DNA of 64,000 nt. Origin: Parablautia muri (lineage in GTDB: Bacteria; Bacillota; Clostridia; Lachnospirales; Lachnospiraceae). The stretch spans positions 38,532 to 102,531 of the forward strand of contig NZ_QZDT01000016.1 in assembly GCF_009917485.1 (NCBI RefSeq). The letters are read 5' to 3'. Under the pieces are notes generated by a model. That model was not told the origin of the DNA and searched no databases. It saw nothing but the letters and a program-made list of their open reading frames with translations. The translations under genes were made by a program, and so were the position numbers. Shown piece after piece: positions 1 through 6,594 of the stretch. The first letter of the stretch is position 1; the number at the start of each line of letters is the position of its first letter.

Positions 1-136
1 GTATATCAAGTCTTTGGGCGGCCTCCAACAGGATATTCCGATCATATAGTTTATATCCCAGCGCTTCCGCCAGCCTTTTTCCGATTTCATGCCCGCCGCT
101 GGCATAACGCCGTTCGATTGTGATGATATGATACAT
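1..136 (-). CDS. cytidylate kinase-like family protein, N-terminal part only
   Basis: The gene runs off the left edge; only its first 45 codons are present. The N-terminus reads MYHIITIERRYASGGHEIG, followed by KRLAEALGYKLYDR. This is the pattern of the cytidylate-kinase-like P-loop family (ITI-RQ-GSGG-x-IG, then LA-x-x-LG and YDR), which is common in Clostridia and is usually of unknown substrate. The first Gly of the family's GSGG is Ala here. An AGGAGAAC Shine-Dalgarno (rev. comp. of 143-150) precedes the ATG at 136. It is divergent from spoVAD. The family call is fairly sure; the substrate is not known. Confidence 0.75.
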   Translation of the reverse strand, partial: MYHIITIERRYASGGHEIGKRLAEALGYKLYDRNILLEAAQRLDI

Positions 137-403
137 AAATATGTTCTCCTTTCTGTTTTTTATTCCCGCGAGCAATGAGTCGGGCGGATGCGTCAGGGCT
201 CAAAGAGCATGTATCCATCTTGAGGAATGCCGCGAGGTTGTTGACGACAATGAGCTGGCTCGCGAAACGTGTCAGCCTCTGTTATTTTCTATTATAAACA
301 ATTCACGGGCATATCTCAATTTTTTTTTGCAGGTTTATTTGTAAAGCGAATAAAAATATCCGAATGAGAAAAACTAACCAAAAGTAAATTATCTTTCACA
401 CAA
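137..403. other. intergenic region with a palindromic dispersed repeat
   Basis: This is the gap between the divergent kinase-like gene and spoVAD. Positions about 162-285 hold a structured repeat with ATTCCCGCGAGCAATGAG at its start and CCGCGAGG/GGCTCGCG further on, so the ends can pair partly. A related core (ATTCCTGCGGGCAATGAG) recurs at about 27069. I see no convincing coding frame. A weak sigma-G-like pair for spoVAD (GAATA near 350 and AAAACTA about 17 bases later) may lie near 350-378, but it is a poor match. Confidence 0.5.
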
Positions 404-453
404 CAAATTTGTGCTTGCACCCAAATTCGCGGGCTGCTGGCAAGAATGGGGGA
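404..453 (+). repeat. dispersed intergenic repeat, copy 1 (ends at spoVAD SD)
   Basis: Begins CAAATTTGTGCTTGCACCC and ends CTGCTGGCAAGAATGGGGGA, with the GGGGG acting as the Shine-Dalgarno of spoVAD. Related copies are at about 9680-9704, 10283-10318, 26003-26040, 30637-30690 and 40452-40499. Confidence 0.7.
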
Positions 454-458
454 TTTCT

Positions 459-1496
459 ATGGATACAACAGTTGGAGCAATTTTTGCACAGGGAGAGCGC
501 AGCATCAAGGTGCCGGTACCTGTTTATATAAGAGCAAGCGCCTCGGTGGTTGGAACAAAGGAAGGGCAGGGGCCCTTTGGAGACTGCTTTGACGTGGTTG
601 GAATGGATGACAAGTTTGGCTGTGATACCTGGGAGGAGGCGGAGAGCACCCTGCAAAAGGAGGCGCTGCAAATAGCCATTGGGAAATCCGGATTAAAAAA
701 GGATGAAATCAAATATTTATTTGCTGGTGACTTGCTTGGTCAATCCATTGCCAGCAGCTTTGGTCTTGGTTCCTTTCAAATTCCGCTAGTCGGCATGTAC
801 GGAGCTTGTTCTACCTGCGGCCTTACTATGTCAATGGCAGCCATGTTGATTGCGGGGGGAATGGCGGAGCATGCGGCCTGTGTCACTTCCAGTCATTTTG
901 CCAGCGCAGAAAAGGAGTTCCGGTTTCCCTTAGGATATGGAAATCAGAGACCTCTTTCGGCTACATGGACGGTTACCGGAAGCGGAGCTTTTATTTTAAG
1001 CGGTGTGAAAAGTGAGAAGGACAGGGCGATGATTGACGGGCTGACCATAGGAAAAATAGTGGATTTTGGATTAAAGGATTCCATGAATATGGGAGCGTGT
1101 ATGGCCCCTGCGGCGGCGGATACCATTTATCAGCATTTAGCGGATTTCGACAGGAAACCATCAGATTATGATAAGATTATTACCGGGGATTTGGGCAGTG
1201 TAGGCCAGAAGGCTCTTTGGGACATGATGCGTGAAAAGGGTATGGATATTTCCAAAGTGCATATGGACTGTGGAATGGAGATTTATGATCAGAGCCAGGA
1301 TGCCCATGCAGGCGGCAGCGGGTGCGGATGCAGTGCAGTTACTTTATCTGCCTATATCTTAAAACAGATGGAGGAAGGAAAGTGGAAGAGAGTGCTGTTT
1401 GTACCTACAGGAGCGCTTTTGTCCAAAACCAGTTTTAACGAAGGACAGAGCATCCCGGGAATCGCCCATGGGGTGGAGCTGGTGAATTGCAAATAA
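459..1496 (+). CDS. spoVAD: stage V sporulation protein AD
   Basis: SpoVAD is a thiolase-fold protein of the SpoVA channel that loads dipicolinic acid with Ca2+ into the developing spore and binds DPA directly. The 345-residue product matches the usual family length of about 340. The sequence is typical throughout, including VGMYGACSTCGLTMSMAA in the thiolase-like core, TSSHFASAEKEFRFPLGYG, and a Gly-rich C-terminal stretch (HAGGSGCGCSAV). I chose the ATG at 459 because GGGGGA lies just upstream; a GTG at 411 would lie within a dispersed repeat. Unlike the classic spoVAC-AD-AE order, it stands alone here, next to a kinase-like gene and a GGDEF gene. Confidence 0.95.
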   Translation: MDTTVGAIFAQGERSIKVPVPVYIRASASVVGTKEGQGPFGDCFDVVGMDDKFGCDTWEEAESTLQKEALQIAIGKSGLKKDEIKYLFAGDLLGQSIASSFGLGSFQIPLVGMYGACSTCGLTMSMAAMLIAGGMAEHAACVTSSHFASAEKEFRFPLGYGNQRPLSATWTVTGSGAFILSGVKSEKDRAMIDGLTIGKIVDFGLKDSMNMGACMAPAAADTIYQHLADFDRKPSDYDKIITGDLGSVGQKALWDMMREKGMDISKVHMDCGMEIYDQSQDAHAGGSGCGCSAVTLSAYILKQMEEGKWKRVLFVPTGALLSKTSFNEGQSIPGIAHGVELVNCK

Positions 1497-1588
1497 GGTG
1501 TAAGAAGAAATCGCATCCGTATCAAATTCCTGTTATATGCGACATTCAAAGGCTGTCACGCTTTACGTGGCAGCTGGTAAATTGTCTG

Positions 1589-2281
1589 TTATAACCTTTG
1601 GGAAGCAATTCTTTTGTTGGAAAGTGCAATCAGATCTGTAATTGTTCTGGCAGCATCACCTTCCTGGAAGGCAATACCGTAGTTATATTCAATAGGAAGA
1701 TTTTCAGGAAAATCGTTGTAAGACTGCACCCGCGCTCTTAAGCGGCCAAGAAACCGGTCAATTTTCTCCTGGCTGCCTTCTTCAAACAAAGCCAGGAATT
1801 TATTACCGCCGTTGCGCCCTACAAAGCAAAGATCAACGGAAGCGGCTTTTAAGAGGTCTGCAAATTCTTTGATATGGTGATTGCCGTAGAGATGTCCATA
1901 GAGCCGGTTAATTTCAGCTACCTTCAGATCAAACATAATGCAGCCTAAGCATTCAGGCAGCGGTTTATCTAAATATTTTTCAATCATGGTATCACAGCCA
2001 AAGCGGTTGGCAAGTCCTGAAAGGGGATCGGAATAAACCGCATGATCTAATTCTTTATAATCTTTTTTGTAGGAGGAAAGGAAAGAAAAATCAAAGTAAA
2101 CAAAGACGAATGACAGGCCAAGGATGCCCCACAAAAGTGCATAAAGCAGGCGTATGCTGGAATCTGTAGTTACAAGGAGATGTATATTTGCATCAAATAC
2201 TAAAATACATAAGCAGACGATTGCCAGCAGAATAAACAGAATTAACTGGATGGTTTTATAAATAAAATCAGATTTTTTCAT
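1589..2281 (-). CDS. membrane protein with degenerate GGDEF domain
   Basis: A 230-residue protein with two predicted transmembrane helices (about residues 10-30 and 42-63), followed by a short linker and a GGDEF-fold domain from about residue 80. The domain start SDPLSGLANRFG matches the family's D-LTGL-NR. The signature loop is GGNKF (158-162) instead of GG[DE]EF, so metal and GTP binding for diguanylate cyclase activity is probably lost. There is no receiver or PAS domain. It may act as a c-di-GMP/GTP sensor or structural relic. The start is the ATG at 2281, with AAGGAAAGGAC upstream; a TTG three codons earlier is possible. It is convergent with spoVAD. Confidence 0.8.
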   Translation of the reverse strand: MKKSDFIYKTIQLILFILLAIVCLCILVFDANIHLLVTTDSSIRLLYALLWGILGLSFVFVYFDFSFLSSYKKDYKELDHAVYSDPLSGLANRFGCDTMIEKYLDKPLPECLGCIMFDLKVAEINRLYGHLYGNHHIKEFADLLKAASVDLCFVGRNGGNKFLALFEEGSQEKIDRFLGRLRARVQSYNDFPENLPIEYNYGIAFQEGDAARTITDLIALSNKRIASQRL

Positions 2282-2360
2282 TGGTGTCAATGTCCTTTCC
2301 TTATTCTAATGCATATGAGTATAGCACAATTTCCCTAATTTTACTACTTTTACTTTTCAG

Positions 2361-2389
2361 TTGGTTTTTTTATTTATGGATAGTATAAT
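2361..2389 (+). promoter_or_regulatory. sigma-A type promoter for the EEP-family gene
   Basis: TTGGTT (2361-2366), a 17-base spacer and a perfect TATAAT (2384-2389). Confidence 0.6.
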
Positions 2390-2490
2390 AAAGGCTGACG
2401 GAATGCACTTTTTTGATAAGTATGAATGCAGTACCGCAAGATGTGCTTGCGATATGCGGAGATATAAAAAAGAAAGGGGGAAGACGGAAA

Positions 2491-3567
2491 GTGAAGAAGG
2501 CTATCAAGCGGGGGATCATCATAGTTTTGGTGCTGGCAGCACTTTTGGGAGGCTACGCAGCCTATGTTTTTAAGACATACTATCGTCTGCCGGATATGTT
2601 GACTCTTGAGGTCAAGCGAAATGGAGAAAATTCAGACTTTGAAAATGGTTTTAAGGTATCGCCTGGCGGCGCTTATTTTATTATGACATACAATATTGGG
2701 TTTGGCGCTTACAGAAGTGATTACAGTTTTTTTATGGATGGAGGGAAATCCTCATGGGGAAAGGATGAAGAAAGCGTGATTGCGGCTGTCTGCTCAATGG
2801 GAGATATTGTCAGTACGGTGAACCCTGATTTTGTCCTTTTGCAGGAAGTGGATATTGATGGTACCCGTTCTTATCACACAAATCAGTTGGAGCTGATGAA
2901 TCAATTTTTGGAAGGGTATTATTATGATTTTGCACAGAATTACGATTCACCCTTCCTGTTTTTCCCGCCATGGGAGCCTCACGGTGCCAATCAGGCGGGC
3001 ATTGCTACATACGCGCGTGCGGAGATTACAGATGCCATGCGCAGAAGCCTTCCCATTTCGGAATCTTTTAGCAAGCTGGTGGATTTGGACAGGTGCTATT
3101 CCATATCCAGAATTCCTGTGGAAAATGGTTTCAATTTGTGCATCTATAATGTACATACCTCGGCTTACGGCGGCAGCGATGAAATCAGGGAGGCACAGCT
3201 CGCCACCCTTTATGAGGATATGGCATTCGATTATAAGAGGGGAAACTATGTGATTTGTGGTGGTGATTTTAATCACAATTTAAAGGCGGGAGCACAGGAA
3301 AATGCGCCGGAATGGGCATATCCATTTCCAAGAGAGAGCCTGCCGGAGGGGTTTCATATGGCGATTGACGCCGCGATGAAGGAAAGTGTGGAACATAATA
3401 CCTGCCGAAGCGCCGAGACGCCTTATGATGAAGAAACAACTTATACCGTTACATTAGATGGTTTCATTGTTTCTGACAATGTGCAGGTGAATTTTTATCA
3501 GCACATGGATTGGGGGTATGAATTTTCGGATCATGATCCGGTGCTGATGCAGTTTATTTTAGAATAA
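2491..3567 (+). CDS. endonuclease/exonuclease/phosphatase (EEP) fold hydrolase, membrane-anchored
   Basis: A 358-residue protein with an N-terminal signal anchor (basic KKAIKR, then a hydrophobic stretch to about residue 28) and an extracytoplasmic EEP domain (DNase I/sphingomyelinase superfamily). All family signatures are present in order: TYNIGF, LLQEVD (metal-binding Glu), YNVHTS, GGDFNH, LDGFIVS and SDHDPV (catalytic Asp-His). The substrate could be a nucleic acid, a phosphodiester lipid or an inositol phosphate; nothing in the sequence decides. I chose the GTG at 2491, preceded by AAAGGGGGAAGACGG, because it puts the signal anchor at the N-terminus; an upstream GTG/ATG in the same frame would add 26 unlikely residues. 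It is a single gene with its own promoter. Confidence 0.85.
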   Translation: MKKAIKRGIIIVLVLAALLGGYAAYVFKTYYRLPDMLTLEVKRNGENSDFENGFKVSPGGAYFIMTYNIGFGAYRSDYSFFMDGGKSSWGKDEESVIAAVCSMGDIVSTVNPDFVLLQEVDIDGTRSYHTNQLELMNQFLEGYYYDFAQNYDSPFLFFPPWEPHGANQAGIATYARAEITDAMRRSLPISESFSKLVDLDRCYSISRIPVENGFNLCIYNVHTSAYGGSDEIREAQLATLYEDMAFDYKRGNYVICGGDFNHNLKAGAQENAPEWAYPFPRESLPEGFHMAIDAAMKESVEHNTCRSAETPYDEETTYTVTLDGFIVSDNVQVNFYQHMDWGYEFSDHDPVLMQFILE

Positions 3568-3577
3568 TCCATGGAAA

Positions 3578-3607
3578 GAATAGAAATAAAAGCAAAAGGC
3601 CATACTA
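3578..3607 (+). promoter_or_regulatory. sigma-G promoter of spoVAA-spoVAB
   Basis: GAATA (3578-3582), exactly 18 bases, then CATACTA (3601-3607). This equals the forespore sigma-G consensus (G-N-A-T-R, 17-18 bases, CATNHTA). It sits about 50 bases before the spoVAA start. Confidence 0.75.
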
Positions 3608-3658
3608 ACCGATAAATACCAATGAATAATTTCAGAGCATATTAAGACGGAGGTCGGG

Positions 3659-4285
3659 ATGGCAGGTATGGTTTTATATTTAAAAGCGGAACAAAATGCG
3701 GAGGTGATGGATGCGCAGGTATGCGTGAAGGACATTGCCTCCGTTTATTGTGCGGACAAATCAGTCAGCGCAAAGGCAAAATCCCTGAAAGTACATCAGT
3801 TTCATGAAAAGGAACAAAAGCGCCAGGTGATTAGTGTGCTGAAAGTGATTGAACTGATTGAACACGAATGCTCTGGCGTATCGGTGGAAAGTCTGGGGGA
3901 AAATGCAACGCTCATTGAGTGGATTGACATGGATAAGCATAAAGGATTCGCCCAGTGGATAAAAATGATTTTTGTGGCAGCAATCAGCTTTTTTGGCACT
4001 GGCTTTACGATTATGGCGTTTCATAACGATATTGGCATCAACAAAATATTTTCTAAAATGCATGAGCTTATTATGGGATATCCTGTGGATGGGTACAGCA
4101 TTTTGGAGGTGTCCTATTCGATTGGCCTTGCCGCGGGAATCATACTGTTTTTCAATCATGTAGGCGGCAGGAGAATCACCAAAGATCCAACGCCTATTGA
4201 AGTGGAAATGCGGGTGTATGAGACGGACGTAAATAAGGCTCTTATCGAAACTGCGGACAGGGAGGGCAAGACAATTGATGTCTGA
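3659..4285 (+). CDS. spoVAA: stage V sporulation protein AA
   Basis: A 208-residue protein of the SpoVA membrane complex for dipicolinate uptake into spores and release during germination. The soluble N-terminal half (about 1-100) opens with VLYLKAEQNAEV and VCVKDIASVYC, as in other SpoVAA proteins. Two hydrophobic segments follow (about 104-125 and 148-168), with a short charged tail. GGAGGT is 4 bases before this ATG; the ATG three codons on is an alternative start. Its last 8 bases overlap spoVAB, so the two are translationally coupled. A textbook sigma-G promoter lies upstream, which fits forespore expression. Confidence 0.9.
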   Translation: MAGMVLYLKAEQNAEVMDAQVCVKDIASVYCADKSVSAKAKSLKVHQFHEKEQKRQVISVLKVIELIEHECSGVSVESLGENATLIEWIDMDKHKGFAQWIKMIFVAAISFFGTGFTIMAFHNDIGINKIFSKMHELIMGYPVDGYSILEVSYSIGLAAGIILFFNHVGGRRITKDPTPIEVEMRVYETDVNKALIETADREGKTIDV

Positions 4286-4802
4286 ACAATTTCTGTTGAA
4301 CCATGTGACATTTTTGAAACAGATTTTTTTAGGAATATGCGGGCTAAGCTTTGGTTTTTTGGCCTCGGCAGGGGTCTTTACCGTGTTGGTCTCCGTGGGT
4401 CTTATACCAAGATTTGCCGGGAAAATGCATGTGGCAAGGAAGGTGTTTGCCTTAGAGGAAGCAGTCGTTTTGGGTACCATATGCGGCGGGCTTTTAAGTG
4501 TCTTTTCAGAACATGTACATTTGGGTGGCTACATTCTTTCACGGGAGATCTTCGGCCCCCGTACAGTCCTGCTTTGGAAGTGGATAGGGCAGTTTTTTTT
4601 AGCTTTTGGCGGCTTATTTGCAGGAATGTTTGTGGGCTGTCTGGCACTTGCAATAGCGGAAATGCTCAATTCCATCCCTATCTTTGCAAGAAGAATCGGA
4701 TTTAGGCACGGGCTCGGGGTAGCAATCAGCGCGGCGGCATTAGGAAAGGTAACAGGAAGCTTGCTTTACTTTATAAAAGGGATCTATCTCTCCGGCCTGT
4801 AG
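4278..4802 (+). CDS. spoVAB: stage V sporulation protein AB
   Basis: A 174-residue integral membrane protein with four or five hydrophobic segments, typical of SpoVAB: SAGVFTVLVSVGLIPRFAGK near the N-terminus and the conserved LAIAEMLNSIPIFARRIG in the second half. It is a little longer than the Bacillus protein (about 140). The start ATG at 4278 overlaps the spoVAA stop by 8 bases, with GGGAGGGCAAG as SD; a TTG one codon upstream is less likely. It should act with SpoVAA in the spore inner membrane. Confidence 0.92.
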   Translation: MSEQFLLNHVTFLKQIFLGICGLSFGFLASAGVFTVLVSVGLIPRFAGKMHVARKVFALEEAVVLGTICGGLLSVFSEHVHLGGYILSREIFGPRTVLLWKWIGQFFLAFGGLFAGMFVGCLALAIAEMLNSIPIFARRIGFRHGLGVAISAAALGKVTGSLLYFIKGIYLSGL

Positions 4803-4898
4803 CAAAAGCGAGGCTTTTGAATTTAACAATGTACCTCCAAATGGGTATTGTAAATTCATGGAAAGCCGATTAAAATAGGTAAGAATGGAGGAATGCAC

Positions 4899-5129
4899 AT
4901 GCGGCGGATGGAGTTTAAAATGGAACGCCCTGGCCTTTTGAAGGAAGGGGACGAGGTTACGGTAACAGAGGGTTTATTGCCAAGTAATTATTATTATACC
5001 ATTGATCCGTCCCTTGCCATGTCCGGCAATGTTCCTTTCAGGGAGCGAATGCTTGCCAGAACGGGCAAGATTGTCAGCATTATCCAAAATGAGCGGGGGT
5101 TTTATGTAACGGCTGAATTTGAAGAATAA
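4899..5129 (+). CDS. small conserved-looking protein of unknown function
   Basis: A 76-residue soluble acidic protein. It contains GDEVTVTEGLLPSNYYY and, near the C-terminus, GKIVSIIQNERGFYVTAEF. This could form a small beta-barrel of the SH3/KOW type, an impression from alternating hydrophobic residues and Gly turns. I do not recognise a family. The ATG at 4899 is preferred over one at 4893 because GGAGG ends at 4891. It lies between spoVAB and ridA on the same strand. The codon use and the SD argue for a real gene. Confidence 0.65.
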   Translation: MRRMEFKMERPGLLKEGDEVTVTEGLLPSNYYYTIDPSLAMSGNVPFRERMLARTGKIVSIIQNERGFYVTAEFEE

Positions 5130-5176
5130 TGCGGCCGCAAAGTTACCTGGTAATGAAAAGAAATGGAGGATGAGTT

Positions 5177-5551
5177 ATGTTAACAAAAGTATCTACAACG
5201 AAAGCGCCTGCAGCAATTGGCCCTTATTCCCAGGGGATGATAGCAAACGGTTTTTTGTTTGCATCAGGGCAGATTCCGATTGTTCCGGAAAGTGGGGAGA
5301 TTGCGCAGGGAGACATTCATGTGCAGGCACAGCAGGTGATGAAGAATGTAAGTGAAATATTAAAAGAAGCAGGCACAGATTTTGAACACGTAGTAAAGAC
5401 TACCTGCTTTTTGGCGGATATGGCGGATTTTGCAGCTTTTAACAGCGTGTACGAGAAATACTTTACCGGGAAACCGGCACGCAGCTGTGTTGCGGTAAAG
5501 ACGCTTCCGAAGGATGTGCTGTGCGAGGTGGAAGTGATTGCGGTCGTGTAG
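5177..5551 (+). CDS. ridA: RidA family reactive imine/enamine deaminase
   Basis: A 124-residue protein of the YjgF/RidA family, which hydrolyses reactive 2-aminoacrylate and related imines released by PLP enzymes and forms trimers. The hallmarks are present: APAAIGPYSQG at 10-20, FASGQIP at 28-34, the substrate-binding Arg102 in KPARSCVAV, and CEVEVIAV at the C-terminus. The SD is GGAGG, 10 bases before the ATG. It may be cotranscribed with the small gene upstream. Confidence 0.95.
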   Translation: MLTKVSTTKAPAAIGPYSQGMIANGFLFASGQIPIVPESGEIAQGDIHVQAQQVMKNVSEILKEAGTDFEHVVKTTCFLADMADFAAFNSVYEKYFTGKPARSCVAVKTLPKDVLCEVEVIAVV

Positions 5552-5675
5552 ACGTAAGCTGTGAACACCGGCTTTAGGGGTGCGGGTTTAAAGCTTATGA
5601 TTCCCGAAGGCAATCAGTGACGGGTGTGCTTATGGCAATTGCCTTACAAAAGAGGGATATGGAAAGAGGTTGCAT

Positions 5676-6563
5676 ATGAAAAAGAAATCTATGGGTAATA
5701 GTTTTTTGTTGTTTTTGACAGCTTTTATCTGGGGCGTGGCGTTTGTAGCCCAGCGTGTGGGAATGGATTACATAGGGCCTTTTTCTTTTAACGGTGCAAG
5801 GTTTTTAATGGGAAGCGTTGTGCTTTTGCCCCTGGTCTGTGTCCGAAGAAAAAAGGATAAGGAAAAGGGGGTACCCCGTGCAGGGCTTAAGATCACTTTT
5901 ACAGGTGGAATCTGCTGTGGGCTTGCCTTATGTTCGGCGGCTTTGTGCCAGCAGATTGGAATTATGTATACCACAGTAGGAAAAGCAGGATTTATTACCA
6001 CTTTGTATATTGTGATTGTGCCCATTATGGGAATTTTTCTGGGAAAAAAAGCCGGTGGAAGGATTTGGATGGGCGCAGGACTGGCAGCAGTGGGAATGTA
6101 TCTTCTTTGTATGAGCGAGCGTCTTGTGCTGAGCAAGGGCGATACCTATGTGTTTATATGTGCCATTCTTTTTTCCATACATATATTGGTGATTGATTAT
6201 TTTTCGCCAAAAGCAGACGGAGTGGAGCTGTCCTGCATTCAGTTTTTGACTGCTGGGGTCATAAGTAGTATTTTAGCGTTTGTTTTTGAACAGCCGCAGC
6301 TGCAGAGCTTTATAGACGGTATTATCCCTCTTGCTTATGCCGGAATTATGTCAAGCGGAGTGGCCTATACCTTGCAGGTGGTGGGACAAAAGGACATGGA
6401 TCCTACGGTGGCATCGCTTATTCTTTCTATGGAATCCGTGTTTTCAGTATTGGCCGGATGGATGATTTTGGGACAGGCGCTAAGCGGAAGGGAATTGTTT
6501 GGCTGCGTGATGGTGTTTGGCGCAGTGATTCTGGTACAGCTGCCGGATAAGAAAAGAAGCTAA
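5676..6563 (+). CDS. DMT superfamily (EamA) permease
   Basis: A 295-residue protein with about ten hydrophobic segments arranged as two EamA repeats. The first repeat begins with FIWGVAFVAQRVGMDYIGP, typical of drug/metabolite transporters, and the second ends with SVFSVLAGWMILGQALSGRE. It probably exports or imports an amino acid, nucleoside or similar small metabolite; the substrate cannot be read from the sequence. The ATG at 5676 is chosen for its spacing to AAAGAGGT; a TTG two codons earlier is less likely. The GH31 gene follows after 31 bases. Confidence 0.88.
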   Translation: MKKKSMGNSFLLFLTAFIWGVAFVAQRVGMDYIGPFSFNGARFLMGSVVLLPLVCVRRKKDKEKGVPRAGLKITFTGGICCGLALCSAALCQQIGIMYTTVGKAGFITTLYIVIVPIMGIFLGKKAGGRIWMGAGLAAVGMYLLCMSERLVLSKGDTYVFICAILFSIHILVIDYFSPKADGVELSCIQFLTAGVISSILAFVFEQPQLQSFIDGIIPLAYAGIMSSGVAYTLQVVGQKDMDPTVASLILSMESVFSVLAGWMILGQALSGRELFGCVMVFGAVILVQLPDKKRS

Positions 6564-6594
6564 AGCGCTGTATGTAATAACGTGGAGGTAAATT

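Noticed and set aside
6..136. Adenylate kinase as identity of the first gene
   Set aside because: The ITIER and YDR pattern fits the cytidylate-kinase-like family better; the P-loop differs from adenylate kinase.
141..344. Small plus-strand frame left of spoVAD
   Set aside because: It covers a palindromic repeat, has no proper SD and its product has no protein-like pattern.
3761..4480. Long minus-strand frame opposite spoVAA-spoVAB
   Set aside because: Shadow of two well-supported genes on the other strand, without a ribosome binding site.
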